Shown here: in pieces, positions 1-9,270 of the stretch | Position numbering within the stretch: the first letter of the stretch is position 1 | Layout of the letters: each line of letters begins with the position of its first letter | From: Monosiga brevicollis MX1 | Taxonomy: Eukaryota > Opisthokonta > Choanoflagellata > Craspedida > Salpingoecidae | Assembly (NCBI RefSeq): GCF_000002865.3 | Contig: NW_001865062.1 | Location: 18,795 to 82,794 of the forward strand | Direction: 5' to 3' | DNA length: 64,000 nt | Program-made: the position numbers and the translations under genes | Notes under the pieces: generated by a model | The model's input: the letters and a program-made list of their open reading frames with translations, nothing else | Told to the model about the DNA's origin: nothing | Database searches by the model: none

Positions 1-45
1 TGAGGACGTGCCCAGGCGCCCATGGACACAGAAGAGCAAGCCAAT

Positions 46-905
46 GCCAAAGTGAAGGTGGCGGAAGCCGAATTGGGCGTGGCCAAGGCCAAAGTGAAGG
101 TGGCCAAAGCCAAACTGGGCGTGGCTGAAGCCAATGTGGAAGCGGCTACAAATGATAAAGACCGAGCCCGAACCGAATCAAGTGTGGCCAAAGCCGAAGT
201 CAACGTGGCCAAAGCCGAAGTCAACGTGGCCAAAGCCGAAGTCAACGTGGCCAAAGCCAATCTGGGCGTGGCTGAAGCCAAAGTGGAAGCGGCTACAAAT
301 GATAGAGACCGAGCCCGAGCCGAATCAAGTGTGGCCAAAGCCGAAGTCAACGTGGCCAAAGCCGAAGTCAACGTGGCCAAAGCCGAAGTCAACGTGGCCA
401 AAGCCGAAGTCAACGTGGCCAAAGCCGAAGTCAACGTGGCCAAAGCCAATCTGGGCGTGGCTGAAGCCAAAGTGGAAGCGGCTACAAATGATAGAGACCG
501 AGCCCGAGCCGAATCAAGTGTGGCCAATGCCAAATTGAAGGTGGCCGAAGCCGAAGTGAACGTGGCCAAAGCCAATCTGGGCGTGGCTGAAGCCAATGTG
601 GAAGCGGCTACAAATGATAAAGACTGAGCCCGAGCCGAATCAAGTGTGGCCAATGCCAAATTGAAGGTGGCCGAAGCCAGACGTGGCCAAAGCCTCTGGG
701 CGTGGCTGAAGCCAATGTGGAAGCGGCTACAAATGATAAAGACTGAGCCCGAGCCGAATCAAGTGTGGCCAATGCCAAATTGAAGGTGGCCGAAGCCAGA
801 CTGGGCGTGGCTGAAGCCAAAGTGGAAGCGGCTACAAATGAGAAAGACCAAGCCCGAGCCGAATCAAGTGTGGCCAATGCCAGAGTGAACGTGGCCGAAG
901 CGAAA
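46..905 (+). repeat. 21-bp-period coding minisatellite (Ala/Val/Lys/Glu heptads)
   Basis: A tandem array whose core unit is gtggccaaagccgaagtcaa plus one base (21 bp), coding the heptad VAKAEVN. Three perfect units lie near 184-270 and five or more near 332-440. They sit inside a larger unit of about 150 bp that also contains a conserved stretch coding EAATNDKDRARAESSVA. An open frame starts with ATG at 22 and runs through most of the array. A 7-residue period with Val/Ala at regular places predicts a long alanine-rich helix or coiled coil. Because 21 is a multiple of three, a second frame also stays open as PKPKSTW repeats, which is probably an artefact of the period. The array leads into the 765-2516 frame. 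Confidence 0.85.
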
Positions 906-2516
906 GTGAACTTGGCCATCTTGTCGTCTCCCGCAGAGCTGAGCGATGTCTCAAAATCTCACTTCGACATCTTGAACAACGAAGTGGCCCATGCTTGCCA
1001 GGCGCGTGATAAAGCTGCAAGCAAGATGAACTCTCCCATGGCGGCTGCAGTGAGCCCTCGCCCCCAGCAATCCTCTGGCGTGTTGACGGCGCCAGCAAGT
1101 GCGGCCGCATCCGCGGCTTCACGCGACGGGTATCTAGACTACTACAATCAAGTGACCCGGCAGGGTCGATACAAAACAGCCGATGAGACAAAGGCGAGCC
1201 CATTCTGTTCGAGGATCACGTCGGAGCAGACAATCATGGCCAAAAGCATTCCAAAGGGCCAGCGCAGTTCGGAAGATGCTCTCCAAAACGCCTGGGTGGA
1301 TTTTCTCAAGGAGCAGGGAGAGAATATCCCATGTCACGTTTTTCGCAACATTGCCTGCATTTTGGAGCTCAAGCGCAGCACGAAGAAGTTTGCAGCTTCG
1401 GCTCTTGGCCAACTCTTTTCTTATTTAAACACATTGTTGAAGCTGTCTCCACGTCGAGACTTTTGCTTTGGCGCGTTGGTGAACTGTTTCGACTTCCACA
1501 TCATCCGGGCATATCGATGCCAAGAAACAGGCGACACTCACTTCGAGACCATCATGGCGGACGATCTGCAGTCGGGCGCCCCCCTTGTGCGACTCCTGAC
1601 CATGGAAGCTCATGAGCTTGGCTTCGTGGACTTGCGCGTGACCATTCCTGATAACGATGGACGGCTGATGGATTATCATCCACACTGCTTTATCGGCGAA
1701 GGCAGGCACTGCAAGGCTTACAAAGGCTGGTTTCAAGACAAGCCGGCCGTCTTCAAGATTTTCGAGGACGAAGCCGTCATGAAGCAGGAGCGTGACATGC
1801 TTAACAAGCTGAAGTTGGCTAAGGTTCGAAACGTGCCTGTCTTCAAGGGTTGCTCGGAAGGGTCCCTCTACTGCTGCGTCGTGACCCCTGTGGGCAAAAA
1901 ATTTATCACGCCTCCCACAAGAAATGAGCTATCAATGCTTTTGGATGTGCTCAAGGCCGCGCACAAGGCCGGGGTTGTTCATCGTGACCCACTTCCCCGC
2001 AACTATTTTCGAGTGGATTCAGCAATCCTGTTCAACGACTGGGGGTCGGCTGAAGAGATTTGCAAAGGCCGGCCAGTTTTGCCCGCTGGCTGGCCTTGTG
2101 AGCAAGCAGCTGACATGATTGACGAGGTTCGTGCCACTTGCTGCAGTGAATGTGGGAAGAATTGCAGTGTGCAAGCCCCTTCATGTTCGACTGGGTGTCG
2201 TTTGCAGGGTGAGGTGGTGCCCCAGTTCCGACAGGACCTGGAAATGTTTGCAAAGGGCATCTTCTTGCGAATGAGCGGCTGGCCAAATGACCTGCATAGC
2301 ACTGATTTTTGGGAAAAGGGTCGCTGGGGATTTACCTGGCAACCTGTCTTGAACGCTGCGAGCTTGCTACCCGATTTCATTACCGAAGAAGATTCACCCG
2401 AAGATTTTGTGAGAAACCACGAGGGGACATACGAGAACTTCAGAAACACACTCTTGGAGTACTACGATCGCCTGCTCCCTGATGCGCCCTCTTTGCATAA
2501 TGGCAGAAGGCCCTGA
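765..2516 (+). CDS. Heptad-repeat protein with REase-like and kinase-like domains (Crinkler-type architecture)
   Basis: A 583-residue frame. Residues 1-55 continue the alanine heptads. A low-complexity Pro/Ala linker follows to about residue 165. Residues 170-255 resemble a PD-(D/E)XK nuclease core: ILELKRS has the ExK signature (E near 201), followed by a helix with QLFSYL. Residues 305-440 resemble a protein kinase. IGEG is a short glycine loop, VFKIF carries the ATP lysine near 331, and VVHRDPLPRNY with NDWG near 406-426 replaces HRD/DFG. The C-terminal 130 residues contain a Cys cluster (CCSECGKNC) and are otherwise unrecognised. A nuclease-like domain next to a kinase-like domain is known from C-termini of Crinkler-type proteins of oomycetes, chytrids and other eukaryotes. 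The assignment rests on motifs only. I do not attempt to join this frame with the repeat tract upstream. Confidence 0.65.
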   Translation: MANAKLKVAEARLGVAEAKVEAATNEKDQARAESSVANARVNVAEAKVNLAILSSPAELSDVSKSHFDILNNEVAHACQARDKAASKMNSPMAAAVSPRPQQSSGVLTAPASAAASAASRDGYLDYYNQVTRQGRYKTADETKASPFCSRITSEQTIMAKSIPKGQRSSEDALQNAWVDFLKEQGENIPCHVFRNIACILELKRSTKKFAASALGQLFSYLNTLLKLSPRRDFCFGALVNCFDFHIIRAYRCQETGDTHFETIMADDLQSGAPLVRLLTMEAHELGFVDLRVTIPDNDGRLMDYHPHCFIGEGRHCKAYKGWFQDKPAVFKIFEDEAVMKQERDMLNKLKLAKVRNVPVFKGCSEGSLYCCVVTPVGKKFITPPTRNELSMLLDVLKAAHKAGVVHRDPLPRNYFRVDSAILFNDWGSAEEICKGRPVLPAGWPCEQAADMIDEVRATCCSECGKNCSVQAPSCSTGCRLQGEVVPQFRQDLEMFAKGIFLRMSGWPNDLHSTDFWEKGRWGFTWQPVLNAASLLPDFITEEDSPEDFVRNHEGTYENFRNTLLEYYDRLLPDAPSLHNGRRP

Positions 2517-4168
2517 GCTGCTGCTTTAAAATTAATTTTTGTCTCTTCTGTCCTCCAGCAACAATCGAAAGAACATTGCTACCCTGGTCATACACGACGG
2601 GTTCACACAACTATTTTGAGCAGGAGAACATAGCAACCTCCATTCATATGTAAAGATGCATGACTTCCGTGCGCCAGTGTACAAGTGTGTGCTTGGAATG
2701 CACCAGCACAGGTAGATGGGCCACGGTTTGCTTGGCTCCTTCGGGCTGCTTCACAAACATGTTTGCATTGAGGCGCTACTTCTATATTTCCGTTCCGAGT
2801 AACCCGGGTTTGGGGTCGCGCTGGCAAGAGCCAACAAAGCGTGAGGCACAGGGGCAAGAAGATCATGTGCAGTGCACGGCCGTTAGGGCCGCACAACAGC
2901 GTCTTACTCGTGCACTTCACTCTTGTCTGCCTGGCCGCCTCGGAGATCGGGATACTGTGTCACGCCTCGCTACCAAGTAAAACCGTTGGGAAGCGCGTTG
3001 GCTGGGATGCCATGGGGCTCGGCTACCGCCTCTGGCGACCCCACAGATCCAGGATGACCTGGCCTCTCCTACTTTCAATTGAAGATGCTCATGCCCAAGC
3101 AGCAGATAGCGCGTGCGACACTTCCACCTCATGGTAGTAAGACAGAGTAAGTTGATTCCCGAAGACGCCGATGCTTAGAATGGCATTGATTGATAACATG
3201 AGAGCACCGCAAGGCCAGGCATCTGAGGGAACGCTAGCGTCAGATCAGGCTCAAACCTGCGTCGGCAACTGGCTCAAAGACTCAAAGACCATCGCCCCTA
3301 CGCAAATACACGCGCACGCCGTTGACGTGCCACAACAGAAAAAGAAAACAACAAACAACCGAAGAAAGACTAAGAAAAAAGAAGGCTATGTTCCACGCGT
3401 ACGTTCCATAGCCTCGATGCGACGACTAGGAGCAGATGACGGTATCGTCTGGGAAGCTGATCCAATAGCGAACGCCCTCGGGATTTTTCAGGACAAATCG
3501 GAAGGGGTCACGGTGGTGAAGTGCAAGGGGATGGCCCCAGCACAGGTTGTCGCCCTGGAGCTGTGGTGACGAGGCAACGTGGGCACATTGCTTCTGGCCG
3601 ACGCGATTCACTTCCAGGTCGAGGGTGAGAGACGATGTCTCGTCGTCGCGTGGCGCGAGACAGATGCTTGGGACGTAATCGGGACAAGCGCCGACAACGC
3701 GCGTGGCAGGCACCCGGCAGGTAGTAAGGCGTGTACCTCGGCGTCGCGAGTCAGGTGGGCATGTGCATTCACAACCCGTGACTTGCACGGGTCGTGGTCG
3801 CAGAGGTTGTGGTGGTGGCTGAGGTCGAGCCCAACTTTGTCGCGGTTACTGGCACCGTGGTGGGTGAACCTGGCGAGGATGCGATGGTAGAGGGCCCTGG
3901 GCTTGCTTCTTCAACACTTGAGCGCTTCCTCACAACCAAAACTGGCCTCTACCCGCCGTGGAGCCTGACATACCTCTGCAACCCCAACCAAGACTCGGTA
4001 GCCTGACAGCCCGTCAATGTTTTGAACCAACTATTTGATATTTTTACAGTCCATTCCAATGCGCATCAATTCTCATGGATGTATTTGGCCTTGTTTGGCC
4101 TCTGCCGTGTCATCCAAGCGCCATGTATGACGGCGCTGAAGAACATGCAATTGGTCCTCCGCTTGATT
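2517..4168. other. Stretch without a confident gene
   Basis: No recognised protein was found. The best candidate is a minus-strand frame at 3426-3788 ending in WISFPDDTVICS, with several Cys and the segment GCECTCPPD. Upstream on the minus strand (3790-3960) is a Thr/Ser-rich, mucin-like stretch in a different frame. Together they could be exons of a secreted protein, but I could not connect them. A plus-strand frame at 3171-3569 overlaps it antisense and has no recognisable content. Confidence 0.3.
3426..3788 (-). CDS. Possible exon of an unidentified secreted protein
   Basis: This is a 120-residue open frame. It is Cys-rich at its N-terminal end (TGCECTCPPD) and ends with an aromatic, polar stretch before the stop. 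No ATG with a signal peptide was found, so if it is real it is an internal or terminal exon. A Thr/Ser-rich frame immediately upstream on the same strand would suit an extracellular stalk. An overlapping plus-strand frame is the alternative. I do not recognise the family. Confidence 0.22.
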   Translation of the reverse strand: MQVTGCECTCPPDSRRRGTRLTTCRVPATRVVGACPDYVPSICLAPRDDETSSLTLDLEVNRVGQKQCAHVASSPQLQGDNLCWGHPLALHHRDPFRFVLKNPEGVRYWISFPDDTVICS

Positions 4169-5052
4169 TTAGATTTGCAACTTGCGAAGCAGCGTCTTCA
4201 GGTCATTAAGCGCAAGCGTTTGGAAACTGTCAGGATCCAGGCGCCACCCAATACCAAAAAGAACGGCCACCGAGGCATAGCAGCGCTCCTTCTGCTCGGT
4301 CAGGATTCGAGCTTGAACTAGAACCATACAGGACTGCTGTGAGTGGCGTGAGGTGACGGCACAGTTAAAACTTGGTGTTCTTACCATCAACCCACAGAGT
4401 TTGGTATGAGCTGGGTCGACGGCAGGCACGAAGCATCCTGGAAAGCAGCTAATGCCGGAACGCGTACAAACTAGATGTGAGGCAACTCCCTCGCACCCGC
4501 AAGACAAAAGAACGGACGATACCACTTTGGCAACGCTGCTTACATTAGGGATTGCCCAACCCGTCTTTAACAGAAATCCAAGTGGACTCTCTCCGCACTG
4601 AAAAGTCAATTCCCACATGAGCAATTCCATAGCAAAAAGTTTGAAAGACAAATGAGATGCAACAAGTTCACAGGTGTGCCGGTCAGAAAAGACACAGGGC
4701 AAACACGCAAGCCCAAAAAGGGAAAAACACACCGCATTGAGCGCGTCAACATCCGCCATGCATCCAACTGATTCTGTAGCTCTGGCCGCGCTGCATCTGA
4801 AACGCGCAGAGTCTCAATGGCTCGTTTGAGCTGTTCTCGCGCACCCTGTGCGAAGCGTTGAGCTCCGGCTGCTTCACGCCGTTGACGATTAAGCAGAGGA
4901 GTTATTTGTCGGCGAGTGAGCCAACCCCGTGCCACGCGCTGCAACAATGTGGCAGCCTTGACGGTCTTGATCCAGCTTTGTTGATGTTGGTAAGCAACCC
5001 GTGCGCAACGACCACGCCACCACCGTTGGAGGCAAAGAGCGGCGTTATGCAT
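4169..5052 (-). CDS. IQ-motif protein (multi-exon, incompletely resolved)
   Basis: The first frame (ATG at 5052, preceded by the acceptor-like CTTTAG) codes two IQ calmodulin-binding motifs, ALCLQRWWRGRCARVAY and ATLLQRVARGWLTRRQ. A charged helix of about 50 residues follows (RREAAGAQRFAQGAREQLKR). Near 4750 the frame becomes implausible and an intron is likely. The last exon, about 4317 to 4169, ends in SFQTLALNDLKTLLRKLQI and a stop. IQ motifs bind calmodulin or myosin light chains. The ankyrin gene ends only about 190 bp upstream on the same strand, and the stretch between them (5215-5140, minus) is open and protein-like (EAQCFLNEARGNDPNFSFI). The two may therefore be one ankyrin-IQ gene. 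I could not find a splice junction that joins them in phase. Confidence 0.5.
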
Positions 5053-5239
5053 CAGCTAAAGTGATTCATCCGCAAAGAATCGAGAATTAAGACACGCGTA
5101 GCAAAGCAGGCAGCCCCCCCCCGCCCCCCCCCCATAGCACGATAAACGAAAAGTTTGGGTCATTGCCACGCGCCTCGTTCAAAAAGCACTGCGCCTCTTC
5201 GCCCGTCAAGCCCCTACATGATGTGGGCGCACGGTTGAG

Positions 5240-8200
5240 TTAACGGGCCAAATTTTGCGTTGGGCGAGGTCTGGGTAGGTGAGGAGGGGCAGTGCCTGCA
5301 CCGTGCTCCAGGAGTGTCGTCACAATACTTTCATCCAGATGACAGCAAGCCACATGAAGGGCTGTCGAGTGGTCCTATACATCCGTCGTGAAGGGGCAAC
5401 ATTTGAGCGCAAGAGGTGCAGAGACATCAGATTGAAGCAGTGATTTCTTTGCACAAGTCGATGGGGTAATGAAGTCAGCGTGCAGCGCAATCTACATTAG
5501 ACGGCATGCATAGGATGCAGAGGGAAATACTGACATTGTCCTTAGCTTCAGCATCAGCGCCGTGCTCCATCAGCATCTCCACCACCCTTAGATGGCCGGT
5601 CTTGCAAGCCAAGTGCAATGGTGTCTTACCATACTGTAAGTTGGTTTACAGCCATCGCGACCATCATACACGCAGATTATCATTATGTGTCCCACATTAT
5701 CATGATGCGCCGTTTATATACCGGCATTACATGTAAAATCATAAGACAAAGCAGGAGGAAGCGATAAACAGGGGAAAACAGGAAGTACTGACGATGCTCT
5801 GAGCGTTAGCATCAACCCCGCGCTTCAGCAGCATCTCTACCAGCTCCACTTCAGCATGCTCGGTGATGCACGCATTATGCAGTGGCGTCCGGCCAACCTG
5901 TGAGGGGATGAATCGCAAACAACATCATCACACGTACCGTCGCAGTATCGTGTCCGACAGGATAATGATGAGCTGTTTGTATACCAGAGTTATTACAGCG
6001 GTCATTATCAAAGAGCGGCAATTGGGAATGGTTGGAAGATACTGACGTAACCTCGGGCTTTTGCATCAGCGCCGTGCTTCAGAAGCAACTTGGCCACCTC
6101 CACTTGGCCCTCTTGGCAGGCACCGTGCAGTAATGTGTTGCCATTCTGCGGGTTAATTCAGCGCCACCGCCATTGAGTATAAGCGCAGACAGGGCCAGGC
6201 GTCCGACAATATCATCATGAACATTTCCGGTATTGCTGACACGTGTCAAGCAGCACATGCAGGCCAAACGGAAATGAGATGAAGCGAGGGAAGGAGATAC
6301 TGACATAGCCCTTGCTTGTAGCATCAGCGCCGTGCTCCAACAACATCTTCACCACTTTCACGTGGCCACGTTCGCAAGCATCTTGCAGTGGTGTATCGCC
6401 ATGCTGTCAGTTGGTACATCACCATTCACACCACATGTGCAGGTGCAGCAGCAACATACGGCCCGCAGTATCATGAGACACTGGAAGGTGTGTCAGCAGG
6501 AGAGCATGCAGACAAAAACGGAAAGAAAGGGCAAAATCAAACGATAGAAGGGGGAGCAATGGAGACGAAAGGAGGTACGGACGCTATCTTTGACTTGAGT
6601 ATCCACGTTTTGCTTCAACAACATCTGCACCACCGGCACATGGCCATGATAGCAGGCCTTGTGCAGCGGTGTATAATTATTATGTTGGTTGACTCGCCCC
6701 ATCACGTGCAGATGCGCCATTGCATTGCCATGTACCATCACGATATCATTATCAGCAGAGACCAGTGGGTATATCAGCAGCAGCACCTGCAGACAAAAGA
6801 CAGAAGAGAGACGAGGAAACGGCTAACAACATAAGGACGCGTGAAACAAGTGGATGCTAACCTGGTCCTTGGTTTCGGCATCAGCGCCATGTTCCAAAAG
6901 CATTTGTACCATCTTCACGCGGCCGTGTTCGCAGGCCCAGAGCAGTGGTGTCCAGCCAAGCTGTAACGTAGTTCACCCCATCACGTATAGGCGCAACATC
7001 ATCATATGTCCGACAGTAGCATGTTTATGAGCTCTTCGTAATAGGGCGCACCAGCAGCAATTGCCGATCAAAAGAGCAAAGACGAGGAAACGCCTAACAA
7101 CGGAAGAAAAAGATTAAAGGGGACGGGAAAGTTGGGTACGGACCCCGTCCCGGTCTTCAATATCAGCGCCGTGCTCCAACAGCATCTTCGCGACCTTTAC
7201 ATAACCGTATTGGCAGGCCCGATGCAGTATTATGCTGTAATTCTGTGGTAGGTTCGCCCCCATGTACAGGCACAGCATCCAGATGTTCCACAGTATTATT
7301 AGAAGAGCAATAATATTTATACACTAGTGGGTTTTCTCGCAGCACGCTCAGACCAAAGGGAAGAAAATGGATGGAGATCAAAATCAAAAAGCAGCTATGC
7401 GCGGAAAGGGGCAGTGCTAACAATGTCAATGGCTCCAGCATCAGCGCTGTGCTCCAACAGCCTTTCCATCACTTGAAGATAGCCGTGATCATAGGCCAAG
7501 TACAGTGGTGTACAGCCATTCTGTGAGTTGATGCGTCCCATCATGCGTAGGTGCAGCGTCAGCGTCAGCAGGCAGCCGAGTGGACAGGAGAGAGAAGAAC
7601 AGGGAACTGACGTTGTCTTGAGCTTCAACATTAGCGCCGCGCTCTAACAACATCTCCACCACCTCCTCATGATTGTTACTGCAGGCATGGTGCAGTGGTG
7701 TCTTGCAATCCTGTCAGTTGATTTGCCACCAGCATGACGATCACGCACAGGTGCAGCAGCACCATGTGTCCCACAGCATCGTGACAAACCATTCGCAAAC
7801 CAAACATGGTTGTATTAACAGCACATGCAGACTCAGAAAGGGAAGAGAGAGGAAGTTGACAACACCCAAAAGCAACCAGCAGACAGGGGCGGGAGGCACG
7901 AACGTGGTTCTTGGCTTCAGTGTCAACGCCGTGCTTCAACAACATCTCCATCACCTCAACATAACCGTCATGACAGGCCAAGTGCAGTGGCGTATCGCCC
8001 CGCTGTGGGTAAATGCGTGACCGTTTTGCACCAGTTCAGCATCACCATGCGTCCCACAGTATGATCATGAGATATCGTATCCCAATAGCGCAGACTAAAA
8101 GCTGGAGATCGAGGAAGCATCAGGATGTAGTAATAGGAGAAGGCGCAGGGGCCACCAACGTGGTCCTTGGCTTCAGTGTCAACGCCGTGCTTCAACAGCA

Positions 8201-9270
8201 TCTCCATCACCTCAACATAACCGTCATGACAGGCCAAGTGCAGTGGCGTATCGCCCCACTGCGCGTGAATGCGTTACCATTTTGCACCAGTTCAGCATCA
8301 CCATGTGTCCCCAGTATTATCATGAGATATTGTATCCCAATAGCGCAGATCAAAATTGGAGATCGAGGAAGCATCAAGATGTAGCAATAGGAGAAGGAGC
8401 AGGGGTCACTAACGTGGTTCTTGGCTTCAGCATCAACGCCGTGCTTCAACAGCATCTCCATCGCCTTCATACAACCACCATTGTAGGCATGGTGCAGTGG
8501 TGTATCGCCCCACTGTGGGTTGGTTCATCACCATTGTGAGCAGGTGGTGCATCCATACGTTCCAGTAACATAATGAGCAATTATGGCGATGCAGACCTCG
8601 ACACACATGCACACACACATGAGCGTGCGCATAAAGTGATCACTACACATGAGAAATAGTGGACCCAAAGGAAGGAACTGACGTGGTTCTTGGCTTCAGC
8701 ATCAACGCCGTGCTTCAACAGCATCTCCACAACCTCCACATGACCGCCAGTGCAAGCATGGTGCAGTGGTGTATTGCCGCACTGTGGGTTGATCCGCAAT
8801 ATTGAAATGAGCTTGAGCTATCATATACCAATGGTGTACTGGCAACGCAAGCCGGCAAAATGGACGAAGAGAGCGGGTCGTATCGAACAACAGACATCAA
8901 CGAGACCCAGAGAGGTACTGACGTAGTCTTTGGCTGTGACATCAACGCGGAGCTTCGACAGTAATTTTATCACATCCACATGACCGTTTCCACAGGCACC
9001 GTGCAGTGGTGACTCGCCACTCTGTGGGTTGATGCATCACCGAGGGACATACAGGTAGAGCATCACCACGCGTCCCATTACCATTCACCATAACGCCTTG
9101 TTAGCAAGAAAGATTCGGCAACATAACAAAAACTCGATACACACAGCAGTTTTGTAAATGGCAGCGAATTGCAACCGTTTTTGGTTCCAAGTGCTCACGA
9201 GCAGCAGCGCCTCATTTGGATTTGACGATCGACACGCATTCAACAGCTGCCATCCATCAGCGAAATCCAT
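5240..9270 (-). CDS. Ankyrin-repeat protein, one repeat per exon
   Basis: Sixteen exons, about 550 residues if the stop at 5240 is used. Exon 1 is 9270-9145 ([15 protein letters not shown]). Then come 9021-8923, 8781-8683, 8512-8414, 8258-8160, 8002-7904, 7710-7612, 7520-7422, 7242-7144, 6960-6862, 6681-6583, 6403-6305, 6145-6047, 5897-5793, 5633-5535 and 5374-5240. Exons 2-13 and 15 are exactly 99 bp, phase 0 at both ends, each coding one 33-residue ankyrin repeat (pattern GxTPLHxAC...VVEMLLxHGAD). Exon 14 is 105 bp. Donors are mostly GTCAGT or GTTAGC and acceptors end in CACAG. Exon 11 (6681) has CAT where the acceptor CAG should be. Exon 1 matches the first exon of the ankyrin-kinase-PARP gene in length and pattern, so the two genes are related. 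Ankyrin arrays bind proteins. No signal peptide or membrane segment is seen. Confidence 0.88.

Noticed and set aside
134-538. Plus-strand frame coding PKPKSTW repeats
   Set aside because: It is the second frame of the 21-bp minisatellite and stays open only because the unit is a multiple of three.
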